A stretch of 64,000 nucleotides of DNA. Source: Histomonas meleagridis. Lineage: Eukaryota; Parabasalia; Tritrichomonadida; Dientamoebidae. Position 1 is the first letter of the stretch, and each line of letters begins with the position of its first letter. A program made the position numbers and the translations under genes. Of this stretch, positions 18,981 to 28,179 are shown one piece after another. The stretch spans positions 558,001-622,000 of the forward strand of contig WSYJ01000086.1 of assembly GCA_020186115.1 (NCBI GenBank), read 5' to 3'. Below the pieces are notes generated by a model. That model did no database searches and was not told where the DNA came from. It saw only the letters and a program-made list of their open reading frames with translations.

Positions 18981-20270
18981 GAGGTACCGCGGCAGAATGT
19001 CAAAACCGTAAATAATTTTAAAATATAAATATCTCAAGATATATATTATAAAATAAACTTATCTTAAATAAAATAATTATAATATATATGTATACCATAT
19101 AAAATTTAAATTTTGATGAAATTTTAAAGAAATAATGATTTTGATCTTTTTTTGAAATCTCATTAAAAGTGAATTTTTTTTAATGAAATAAATCATGCTA
19201 TAATTGGACTCTATCACTGTGCTAAGTAAAATGGAAAAAATTAATTATTAAGTGAGATAATTTATCAAAATTATTTTTTTGACATACATATTGCATCATG
19301 TATTTCTGCCGTAAAAATTGACTGCAGAATTTAAGAATCTAACATCAAAGACCAAAATAGCAATTATTTTGATTTATTTTGGTTTCGCGAAAAATGATCC
19401 TGACAATTTTCCAAAATTTTGATTTCTTTAAATGCGAATTCAAGCATTTTTTTCACAGTGTCTGTTTGTATTAATTTGCTTTTAAACGGTTTTTAGCGCC
19501 ATTTTTTTTTTAATTTGGAGAAAAAAACAAGATTAATTTATTAATTGGATCATTAAAGGCGCAACACCAAAGAGAAATATCAAAACTGGAACAAATTATA
19601 GGAATTGAAAGACATAAAAATACAATTTTAAAAAAGCAATTATTATATCTTGAGCAAGAAAATAACTTATTAAAGTCCAGATATGAATTATTAGGTGCAT
19701 ATATAGAAAAGATACAAAACGACTTAAACCAATTTAAAAAACCTATTCCAACAAAACCAAATGTTAAAAATTTTAAATTTTCTCAACATTTTCTCTCCAT
19801 CTGTCATTCAAATCTATATAAAGATATTTCTAAACAAAGTTATGACATCTACATATATAAATTTGCATATATTTTAAATTCCTTATCACCAAATCCTTAT
19901 AATCACATGAGACAAGTTGTTCCTCTTCCTCAAACATCATTAAGAGAACATTTTAAAGGTATGCTTGAGAATGAAATTAATGATCTTGTTGATAATCTCT
20001 CAATGTGAAAATAATGGAATCCAAATTAAATCTCTTATTGCAGATGGAGAACTGAAATATAATTCATATCATTCAAATTTTATAACCGAAAAATGCGTTC
20101 AATTTTCTATTGTATCGTTTCAAGTATTAAAATAAAAATATCACAAAATTGTCAGGACGAATTTCGGGAAAAAGCATGTTTTTACCAAATAAAGCTTATA
20201 TAATTAATTATATTATGTTAACGAGCCATGAGGCCAAAATGTCAGTAACCGTTTTCTGCCGCGGTACCTC
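18981..20270. mobile_element. 1.29-kb DNA transposon remnant with 17-bp inverted termini
   Basis: The ends carry a perfect 17-bp inverted repeat, GAGGTACCGCGGCAGAA, at 18981-18997 and in reverse at 20254-20270. TA flanks both ends, and ATATTC(G/A)TA lies close to each side. Inside is a subterminal inverted pair around CCTGACAATTTT (about 19397 and the reverse at 20144-20155). The central frame resembles a transposase N terminus (separate entry). At 1.29 kb with no complete transposase, the copy is non-autonomous. Subterminal repeats plus the HTH-like protein suggest a P-element/THAP9-type relative, but this is inference. A TA target duplication would instead suggest a Tc1/mariner-type element. 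Confidence 0.7.
19514..20008 (+). pseudogene. Transposase N-terminal fragment
   Basis: An open stretch of 164 codons without an ATG at its head. It encodes a leucine/isoleucine-rich coiled coil (about residues 20-60, including ISKLEQIIGIERHK) and then a basic helical region ending in LSPNPYNHMRQVVPLPQTSL. That last motif resembles the S-x-x-AY-x-LR...LP-x-x-TL helix-turn-helix region found before the catalytic domain in P-element/THAP9-type transposases. No catalytic domain follows. A second short frame continues to about 20130. It is read as a decayed internal gene of the surrounding inverted-repeat element. Confidence 0.5.
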
Positions 20271-20472
20271 TATATTCATATTTTTAATAAATTATTTTAA
20301 AAATTTAGATATCAATTTAGATCATTTTTTGAGAAATCAAAGATAAACTTTTATTTTAATAATGATTATAATTTAATTGGTGTTAAACAACTTTACCAAA
20401 TATGTTTTTTTTTTTTTATTTTCAATTATACCTGAAAATTAGATAAACGTATTTTAACGTACGTTTAAAATA

Positions 20473-21903
20473 ATGAAGGCTTCCTCCGTCTATTTTGGAA
20501 ATAATTTCTCAAGCATAAAATCATGTTACAGTGCTAGAACAGTCAAGTACAAGAGAGAAAATGAATTTGGAACATCAAATCAATTTTCTACACCAAAAAA
20601 GATTCCAAGAAATTTGATTAAAATAAAAGAAAATGCTTTAAATATATACCTAAGAGTCCGCCCATTAAAAGATACAGAAAAAGAATCATGCATTGAAATT
20701 AAAGATAATTCAATTATTTTACAATCACAAGGAAGAATCCAATCAAAAAAGTTCAATTTTAAAAAAGTATTTGGACCAGAATGCAATCAAAACGAAGTGT
20801 TTTCTAAAAGTATCAATGAATTATTTCCACGATGTGCTGAAGGTAGAGATCTATTATTCTTTGCATATGGAGTTACAGGTGCAGGGAAAACATTTTCAAT
20901 TCAAGGAACACATGAAAATCCTGGAATTTTACCACAAACTCTATCAACGATTCTAACATCAATGAAAGATGGAATACCATCAACATTTTCATCATTCAAC
21001 AAAATGAAAGTTTCATGCATCGAAATTTTCAATGAAAAGTTATATGATTTATTTGATTTAACATATAAGTCCCAGAAACAAGCAAAAACACAAAAAACAT
21101 CATTAAACTTAAGCAGAGATAATAATGGAAAAACAATTGTCGAAAATGCGCAAGAATATGAAATCAATGAAGAATCTGAAATTGATCACATATTAGAAAT
21201 AGTTAATGCAGAACGACATATGGCAGAGACATTATCAAACAAAAGGTCATCACGAAGTCATGTAATATTTCGGATAACATTAGAAAGATCATTTGGAAAT
21301 CCAATATGTATATCAATTGTTGATTTAGCTGGTTGTGAAAGAACTAAAGCATTAGAAAACTCGAGAATAAAAGAATCAGTTAATATTAATAAATCAATGA
21401 TGGTGCTTGGAAGATGTATTCGAAGTTTGGCTTCACATAAACAAGCTGTCCCATATAGAGAAAGTTTAATAACGCGTTTATTTAAGGACTTTTTCGAATC
21501 GCCAGGAAAATGTGCAATTGCTGCAGTTCTTGTAAATGTTACTCCTTCGATAGAGCAATTTGAAGACACAAGTTTCTCACTAAGTTTTGCTGTCGATGCT
21601 TCAAATTGTACAACAACATCAACAAATGAAGATGAATATAATAATAATAATCAAATGTGCGATCCATTGTTTATGACTAACTTAGCATTACAAACACAAA
21701 AATATTTGGACAACTTAGAAAATACTTATAAAGCACAAGTAGATGCACTAATGGAAAGAACAAGATCAGCAAATTTGCTAATTGCAAATATCTCGGAGTA
21801 CGTCTCAAGAGCCGATTATGAAGCCCTAAAGAAAGAAAACATCGAACTTAGAAAACAGTTAAATATCGCTTTGGAAAAGATAAACGAATTAACAAAACAG
21901 TAA
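20473..21903 (+). CDS. Kinesin-like motor protein, possibly kinesin-6 type
   Basis: A 476-residue protein with a complete kinesin motor. The P-loop is GVTGAGKT at residues 133-140, switch I is NKRSSRSH at 256-263, and switch II is DLAGCE at 284-289. They are followed by the NKSMMVLGRCIRSL helix and the VPYRESLITRLFKDFF microtubule-binding segment. The FFAYGVTGAGKT...PGILPQTL context is closest to kinesin-6 (KIF20/KIF23), but the large loop-6 insertion of that family is not evident, so the subfamily is tentative. About 45 residues before the motor are basic. The tail after residue 420 is a short coiled coil, so the protein is far shorter than most kinesins. AACGTACGTTTAAAATAATG forms the start region. 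Confidence 0.93.
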   Translation: MKASSVYFGNNFSSIKSCYSARTVKYKRENEFGTSNQFSTPKKIPRNLIKIKENALNIYLRVRPLKDTEKESCIEIKDNSIILQSQGRIQSKKFNFKKVFGPECNQNEVFSKSINELFPRCAEGRDLLFFAYGVTGAGKTFSIQGTHENPGILPQTLSTILTSMKDGIPSTFSSFNKMKVSCIEIFNEKLYDLFDLTYKSQKQAKTQKTSLNLSRDNNGKTIVENAQEYEINEESEIDHILEIVNAERHMAETLSNKRSSRSHVIFRITLERSFGNPICISIVDLAGCERTKALENSRIKESVNINKSMMVLGRCIRSLASHKQAVPYRESLITRLFKDFFESPGKCAIAAVLVNVTPSIEQFEDTSFSLSFAVDASNCTTTSTNEDEYNNNNQMCDPLFMTNLALQTQKYLDNLENTYKAQVDALMERTRSANLLIANISEYVSRADYEALKKENIELRKQLNIALEKINELTKQ

Positions 21904-22276
21904 TTATAATGTAAAAGTTTAGAGGTAAAATTATTTTGTTTTTTTGACTCTTTTTTGCTTACGCATTGGTTCCAATATATTTTCTGTTTAGGAAATTAGT
22001 TATTTGATATGATTTCATTAATTTTTAGTTTACTTGATTGAATTGAAAAATGTTATTTTAACGAAGAAAAACACATGATAAGGGGAAAAAAATATGTCAA
22101 CAATTACCTATTTAATTAGAACATGTTTTTATGCTTTTCGTTGGTGAAGCAATTAAAACTATGAATAGTCGCACAAACGCTAATATTTTGAATTCGGTTT
22201 TGATCGGCCAAATATTTTCAGCGGGGATATATTCAAAAAGTGCACATTTGCCCAGAATTTTTTCCCAGAAAACCTT
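21904..22276. other. Intergenic region with promoter of the ubiquitin-like gene
   Basis: A/T-rich with no gene. Near its right end is AAAAAGTGCACATTTGCCC, with the AAAAGTG motif at 22236-22242, 34 nt before the next ATG. Confidence 0.5.
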
Positions 22277-22849
22277 ATGAGCGATGAACTAAAGGTCAAA
22301 ATTCAATGGCTTCCAGATTTAATTCTTACAGTGGTGACCCATTCTTCATCTACGGCTGAGGAGCTTGCAAGTCTATTACAGTTTGCATGTTTTAAGCATG
22401 AGAAAATATATCTATTTTATAAGGGATGTATCCTTAATCCAGCCGAAACATTGAAAAGCCAAGGCATTGGAAAAGGCGATGTGATTGAATGTAAAATTGT
22501 TAATCGATTTAATAGATTCAATGAAATATTTTCGAAAAAAGATCAATCTATTGTAAGAGAAATGGCACGCGTTCTAGATATGAAAACGAACATTAAAGTT
22601 TCTAGAAAAGAAATAAGGAAATCTGGATCAAAATCATATTCTGATTCAGATTCTCCCAAATTATTTGCGAAGGAAAAAAGTGATCTAACAACATCAAATG
22701 ATATTTCATCTGAGCCGCTTCCAATAATATGGCAAAATAATGATTATGAAAAAATATTGATTGGAACTGAATCGAATTTGCAGAGTAATGGAAATCATGA
22801 AAACACAAACACAAGGAACGAATGTGAAAGTGTTTTACACGGAGAATAA
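22277..22849 (+). CDS. Ubiquitin-like domain protein
   Basis: A 190-residue protein. Residues 5-77 fit a ubiquitin-like fold. A beta strand VKIQWLPDLILTVVT comes first, then a helix (TAEELASLLQFA), then the strand IYLFYKGCILNP, and finally the turn LKSQGIGKGDVIECKIV, which matches the L-x-x-x-G-I-x-x-G-D-x-I pattern of ubiquitin-like domains. There is no C-terminal di-glycine, so it is not a conjugated modifier. The rest (78-190) is polar and probably disordered. Such proteins are often shuttles or adaptors to the proteasome, but no UBA domain is visible here. AAAAGTG lies 34 nt before the ATG. Confidence 0.65.
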   Translation: MSDELKVKIQWLPDLILTVVTHSSSTAEELASLLQFACFKHEKIYLFYKGCILNPAETLKSQGIGKGDVIECKIVNRFNRFNEIFSKKDQSIVREMARVLDMKTNIKVSRKEIRKSGSKSYSDSDSPKLFAKEKSDLTTSNDISSEPLPIIWQNNDYEKILIGTESNLQSNGNHENTNTRNECESVLHGE

Positions 22850-24519
22850 AGCTTGTTTTTATTTTATATGTATTCATCTTCTTCTTTTCGTTTGCGCGGT
22901 GAACCGCTTTTGGTTTGTTGGAGCGTTGTTTTAGATTTCTATATGAAACCACAAATTTTCAAAGCCAATAATTTTAACCACCGTCTTGCTCAGAATTATT
23001 TCAATTGAGCTGGTAGGAATTGAAAGAAAAAGTCCGGAAAGTAACGTGTTGTATTCCTAAAAAATGAAGTGATCCGCTTTTTGAAAGCACTTATGAATTT
23101 TTCAAACAATTTTTTTGTTTCTCAAAGAGATTAAAATCATATGTTACATGGAATGCGGAAGATAATTATAAATGTTAATAATAATGTATGATTATAATTC
23201 TGATTAAACTTGGGCATATGAAAATATCTTTGTTTGTTTTTTGCCCATAATGCAATTCAAATCTTCGGGTAATTTTTCAATATTCGGACCAAGTATTATA
23301 TAGAAAAAGTATTTTATCACGAAAATTTTTGATGGGAACTCTATTCAATTTTTAAGTTTTTAGAAATACTTTACTTTCAACATATAATTATGTTTTGGAA
23401 CTCTTTTGGATATTCTAATACATAAACACTTTATCGGCTCTTTGAAGACATTCCGAATTAATCAAATTAATGATGAAATCAAAAGCAATTGACTTCCGAT
23501 TTGAAATAATTTTTATATGAAATAAATTTAATTCATTATTAAAAATCCAACAAAAATATAGATACTAATTGAAGAGTTATTGTTCTTATACAATGATATT
23601 GTTAAATTCTCTTCATTTTTCAAACGATAAATATTTTCTATTTAATGATTGCACTTCAATTGTTTTCTTTTGAATGAAATTACTCCTTTATCCCAATTAA
23701 AAATATTACTTTCCTTCAATAATAAAGTAATTTATTAATAAATAATGTAAGTAAATATATTAATTTATGTATAAAATTGTTCTTTCATAACTATTATTAA
23801 TATTTCTTTTGGCCAAAAATTTATTTTAATTTACAATATTAAATAAATAATCATTGATGTTACTATTATGGATGAAAGATAAAAATCTCAATTAATTTAA
23901 TTATAATTCTATGAAATTTCAAATAGATTTTATAAAAAAAAAATATTATTATAAAAACCACAACGAAGGAAATCTTATTTCTATTCCTTCTAAATTTTTT
24001 TACATTCACATGTCTTTGCATTAAAGCTTTCCGATTTATTAATCAAAATTTAGGAAACATAGAACACAAATTGAGAATTTTATTTTATTTTCACGTTGAA
24101 GTTTTAAAAAACGTGCAGAAAACAGTCTCACTCTTCTTGTCAATGAATAAAGAGAAAAAATTGAAAATCTGAGTGAAAGAGTTATAAATAAAGTGCAATA
24201 AATACATTGGTAATGAAGAAAAAAGAGCAGTGAATGAAATAGAGATCTCTCAGAAATTAGATAATTTCAAATGACGATGAACTTTTCTTTAACACTGTTT
24301 CTTCTATTTACTTTTCGAAGTAATTCTTGTTGTAAGTATCCATTCACTGAATTTAAAGCTTTTAGGCCTTTTTTAACTGTTTATCATCTATGTAAAGTAA
24401 CAGAACGATCATATTTAGTTAAAATAAATTGGTTCAATTAATTGAAAAACTTAGAGTTTTAACCGTTAAACCACCGGATTTTTTTCTCTGCTCAAAATGA
24501 GGAAAAGTGACATTAGAAA
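22850..24519. other. 1.67-kb A/T-rich gap without a gene
   Basis: I see no coding frame, RNA gene or repeat on either strand. The final 100 bp contain AACCGTTAAACC, a reverse Myb-type motif, and AAAAGTG (24503-24509) just before the next gene. These are the likely promoter. Confidence 0.5.
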
Positions 24520-25242
24520 ATGAAGTTTGGCTTTGGGAAACCAAAAGGTGTAGATCCAACTAAAATGATGATAGACCTTCGTGTCATGGAAGCACAAGCT
24601 AGGCAATGCTTCCAAAAAGCCCAGAGAGAAATTGACATGACATTCAAATTATTCCAAAACGATTGTCGCAGGGGTGATAGAGATAGCCTCTTTCACCATG
24701 CTCATCAAGCTGCAAAGTCAAAGCGTATGTACAACGCATACGAAAGAATTCTTGGGGCAGTAAGGAAACTTAAAGATAACGCAGCTCATTTTTCATCACA
24801 AGCTGCTGCTAAAAAACCTCTGGATCCAGACGATATCCAAGACATCCGCATTTTATGCACAATACCCGACGCATCAAAAATGGATTCATTCGTCAAATTC
24901 CGAGCAAAGTTTTTAGTGCCAATGTACGGTAAAAATGGTGTACAGACAATGGCTGATCCAAGCAAAATTGATGAGTGCGTTAGATTAGGTTTATACGATG
25001 ATTGCGTTGAAGAACGCGAAATAACAAACATTTTAATGGAATTTGTTAACCAAAATCAACCAATGCAGGGTGATATCGAGTCTCTTATCGGTTACAGCTT
25101 ATCTCAAGCACAAGCTAATTCAACTGGTGGTTTCCCTGGAATGGATACATCTGCATTATTCCTTCTTCCATTTGACATTCCTGAAATTCCACGTGAAAAA
25201 TGGGCACAACTCGAAAGAGTGATTTCAGATTCAGTAGTCTAA
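24520..25242 (+). CDS. ESCRT-III (SNF7/CHMP)-like protein
   Basis: A 240-residue, mainly helical protein. It starts with a basic segment (KFGFGKPKG). Two long helices follow at about 18-95 (DLRVMEAQARQCFQKAQREI, then RDSLFHHAHQAAKSKRMYNA), with the charge layout and A-x-x-x-K-x-x-R-x-x-x spacing of the ESCRT-III core hairpin. The C-terminal part is acidic to neutral, with a hydrophobic LFLLPFDIPEIP segment. I do not see a clear MIM motif. Such proteins polymerise on membranes to drive scission. The assignment rests on architecture and is moderate. AAAAGTG lies only 10 nt before the ATG. Confidence 0.5.
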   Translation: MKFGFGKPKGVDPTKMMIDLRVMEAQARQCFQKAQREIDMTFKLFQNDCRRGDRDSLFHHAHQAAKSKRMYNAYERILGAVRKLKDNAAHFSSQAAAKKPLDPDDIQDIRILCTIPDASKMDSFVKFRAKFLVPMYGKNGVQTMADPSKIDECVRLGLYDDCVEEREITNILMEFVNQNQPMQGDIESLIGYSLSQAQANSTGGFPGMDTSALFLLPFDIPEIPREKWAQLERVISDSVV

Positions 25243-25619
25243 ATTTCTTTTTGTCATTTTTAAAATTTATTTGAGAGTTCAACGATCAAAATCATGTGAA
25301 AAAGTGATGCAAATTATTTAATGCTTTATTGGAACATGAAAATGGTTCTCAAAGCCATTCCATGTAATTAGAATCGATAAATTCGTTAGTTATTTCTTTT
25401 TTAAATAAGAGCATTTGTATTTGTCAATTTTATTGTTTCAAAAATCTGATTGAAATCAATTAAATCTTTAAATTAATTGTTGAGCAAGACAAATTTTTTT
25501 ATCTTCTCTTCTTTTTAATGCCTTCCTTTAATATTTAAGCTTAAAAGATCGATCATCTTTTTTCATCAAAAATTAATCTTATCAACAAAAATAAGGCACC
25601 CCATTTTAGATTAAAAGGC
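25243..25619. other. A/T-rich intergenic region
   Basis: No gene is seen. It holds the probable 3' region of the ESCRT-III-like gene and the leader of the next one. Confidence 0.5.
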
Positions 25620-26036
25620 ATGATAGAAAAAAACTTTTTTTGGCATGGAGTTCTTTCACTAAATGATATGGGAGCCCATGCTTTCTTTGACGTAAAAATT
25701 AAAAAGAATGTACCAGACGCGCCAAACATGGTAGGAATATTTACAAATGATATTCCGCCATTACCTCTTGGAGGTTCCGATACTTTACACGTTACTTTCC
25801 TCCTAGAAAATAATGTTGGTTTGAACACAGTTCGTTATAGGGTTGTTGAATCACAATTTGAAGCATCAGAATTAATGAAAGCTGCTAGTGAAGCACCTTC
25901 AAGTCAAAATACCTTGACTATCTCAAACGAAGCAGGTGAATGGCAATTTTCTTTGCAGCAACAAACATGGATAATTCGTTCAATCTTACTTTATGTTCCA
26001 ATGGCTCAACTCAAGAAGTTTATTAAAGACCCATGA
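25620..26036 (+). CDS. Hypothetical 138-residue protein
   Basis: I do not recognise this protein. It opens with a beta-type segment (FFWHGVLSLNDMGAHAFFDVKI), has a Pro-rich turn (IPPLPLGGSD), a second sheet-like stretch (TLHVTFLLEN), a helix and a closing segment QQQTWIIRSILLYVPMAQLKKF. A distant link to a SPOC-type beta-barrel (which begins W-x-G-x-L) is conceivable but weak. No signal peptide or transmembrane helix is clear. The gap to the next gene is 143 bp. Codon use matches its neighbours, so it is probably real. Confidence 0.6.
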   Translation: MIEKNFFWHGVLSLNDMGAHAFFDVKIKKNVPDAPNMVGIFTNDIPPLPLGGSDTLHVTFLLENNVGLNTVRYRVVESQFEASELMKAASEAPSSQNTLTISNEAGEWQFSLQQQTWIIRSILLYVPMAQLKKFIKDP

Positions 26037-26179
26037 ATTTTTATGCTTTTTCTGTTGAATATATTTTTCTCTCGCGAGGCAATAAATAAATATCTTCTCT
26101 CAAAACCAATAACCTTTTTACTTTTCTTTCATAGGTACCTTTAAGTTTCCATTTTGTTTCCAATTCATACAAATTAAAA

Positions 26180-26755
26180 ATGAATTCTTTGATTCTTACG
26201 AAAAAAAAATATTCGACCGTTAATTTTTCCGTTTGCCTTGAAGTAATGGAAGGAACTGCTCCCAGTAAAACTCTTTCTGCATGGCGATTTTGGTATACAT
26301 CTTATGCTGGAAACAAATTTTCATATGGTCCCTTAGGAGCTAGTTTTCAAACGATCGAAGATTTTTGGAAAATTTATTTTCTTATTCCGACAAATAACAA
26401 TTTTATTACGCAATGCCCTCTTACTGAAATGAATGATGGCGGTATTTCCTTATTTAAAGATGGGATTGAACCAATCGAAAATGATAAACATAATGAAATA
26501 AGATTAATTTCATTTTCAAAAGATTCAAATAGTTTTGAATTTTGTTTAAAAATGGCAATATCTGGTCAAATAGATGCTAAGGTAGGAACTGAATGCTTCA
26601 ATGGTGTTTACTCATCAAAAAAGAAAAATGATTACAGGGTTGAATTATGGTTTAACAATGTCCAAAACATGGATGAACTTAAAAATAACCTTCACTCACT
26701 CCTTAATATCTCTTTTAAGGAAAAGAGATGCAAAAAAACAGATGGTTCTAAATGA
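26180..26755 (+). CDS. eIF4E-like protein lacking canonical cap-binding residues
   Basis: A 191-residue protein with the eIF4E fold signature. LSAWRFWYTSYAG at 32-44 comes first, then FQTIEDFWKIYFLIP at 56-70, and SLFKDGIEP at 90-98. In eIF4E the last motif continues M-W-E-D, whose Trp stacks on the m7G cap and whose Glu contacts it. Here it reads I99-E100-N101-D102, so both are replaced. The second stacking Trp (human W56) is also not evident. The fold and the 4E-BP/4G-facing helix (EDFWKIY) are kept. It may be a 4E-homologous protein that binds an altered cap or acts as a repressor. Start ATG at 26180. Confidence 0.75.
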   Translation: MNSLILTKKKYSTVNFSVCLEVMEGTAPSKTLSAWRFWYTSYAGNKFSYGPLGASFQTIEDFWKIYFLIPTNNNFITQCPLTEMNDGGISLFKDGIEPIENDKHNEIRLISFSKDSNSFEFCLKMAISGQIDAKVGTECFNGVYSSKKKNDYRVELWFNNVQNMDELKNNLHSLLNISFKEKRCKKTDGSK

Positions 26756-27057
26756 TTATAATGTATATCATTAAAATAACATAAGTAAATTTTGGATCAA
26801 TATATAATATATCTTTTTTTGAATGAAATTCCTTTTTATTGTGGCATTTACATGTTAACAATGGTTTCGTCTTTGAATAAGTTAATCACCAATTTCATTA
26901 TTTTAAGAATTAACTTAAAAAATATAAATTTTAAATATCCATAATATTGTGAATTGATTCGATTTTTTAATTCGTATTTTTCTCATTAATATTATTTATA
27001 ATAATACATTATACAAAATAAATCCAATATGTTGCGGTTAAAAGTGCTTTTATCCAA

Positions 27058-28176
27058 ATGGACTTACTGACAACACTTAAAGAAACCATTTTTAATTTGT
27101 CTGAAGAAAATTTTGATTTGGCAATTGAAAAATCAATGAAGCTTTTTGATCAACATTACCCTTATTCATTTAATATGATTATAAGTAATTTAACTTACTT
27201 TGCATTATATTCAAAAAAGAATGCAGGTGATATATATATAAAATATTTAGAATCGATTAAAACAAAAGAAGAAGAAATATACAAAAATAATTTTGAAATC
27301 ATTGAGATTTTTTTAAGATGCATTTCTTGTTTTGATCAACAAGAGGCATATTATTTAACTCAGAAAATGATAGAACAAAATTTAATTTTTTCAAAATATT
27401 CTAAATACATTAAAATAATAATTGAAAATAAAGTTAATTATACTATGTCTTCCCAAGCTTTCATGAAAAATTGTGAAGAATTAATAAAGAATGATTTTGA
27501 ACACCATAAACAATTAATTATAGAAGGAGTTAATCCAAGTGAAATTGCAAAAATAATTCGAAATGATGAAATAGAAAAACTTCAAGAAATATCATCACAA
27601 CCAAATTTTGATTTTAATCAAAGAATTGAGCCATCACTTTATGAAAAATGTTCTTTTATTAATAAATTAAATGTTACATTAATTGATTATGCTGCATTCT
27701 TTGGATCAATTCAATGTTTTAAATATTTACTTATGAATGGAGCAAATGTAAATAACACAGGTAAATATGCAGTTGCAGGTGGAAATACAGAAATAGTTCA
27801 TTTATGTGAACAAAATCATGCATCATTCCAAGGTGCATATGAAACAGCAATTGAATTTCATCAAAATGATATCTTTAAATATATATATGAAAATAAAATA
27901 AGTAAAATTTCTGATTTGTATGAGTTAGAGAAAAAATGTATTTTATATCATAACTATGATCTTCTGATATTTTTCCAAAAAGAAGGAATAATTAATGATA
28001 ATATTATTTTTGAAGCTGTGCTAAATGAAAACATATTTCTTATTGAGTATTTCCTTGAAAAAAATCAAATTCCAAAAGACATTTTAATATTTTCTATTGA
28101 TCAAGGAAATTTCGAACTTGTTAAATATATTTTGGATCAAAAAGGTATTAACATCAATGCTAAAGATATTTATTAA
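27058..28176 (+). CDS. DUF3447/ankyrin protein, first exon
   Basis: A 372-codon frame homologous to those at 13955-15118 and 40529-41892. A helical N-terminal half leads to IIEGVNPSEIAKIIRNDEIEKL (about 155-176) and then ankyrin-like repeats such as LIDYAAFFGSIQCFKYLLM and KYAVAGGNTEIVHLCEQN. It stops after INAKDIY, where the first array spacer begins. The coding sense continues in the twelve-repeat array that follows, so the true product may be about 750 residues if the spacers are removed. AAAAGTG (27040-27046) is 11 nt before the ATG, indicating an intact promoter. Cellular role unknown. Confidence 0.8.
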   Translation: MDLLTTLKETIFNLSEENFDLAIEKSMKLFDQHYPYSFNMIISNLTYFALYSKKNAGDIYIKYLESIKTKEEEIYKNNFEIIEIFLRCISCFDQQEAYYLTQKMIEQNLIFSKYSKYIKIIIENKVNYTMSSQAFMKNCEELIKNDFEHHKQLIIEGVNPSEIAKIIRNDEIEKLQEISSQPNFDFNQRIEPSLYEKCSFINKLNVTLIDYAAFFGSIQCFKYLLMNGANVNNTGKYAVAGGNTEIVHLCEQNHASFQGAYETAIEFHQNDIFKYIYENKISKISDLYELEKKCILYHNYDLLIFFQKEGIINDNIIFEAVLNENIFLIEYFLEKNQIPKDILIFSIDQGNFELVKYILDQKGININAKDIY

Positions 28177-28179
28177 TTA

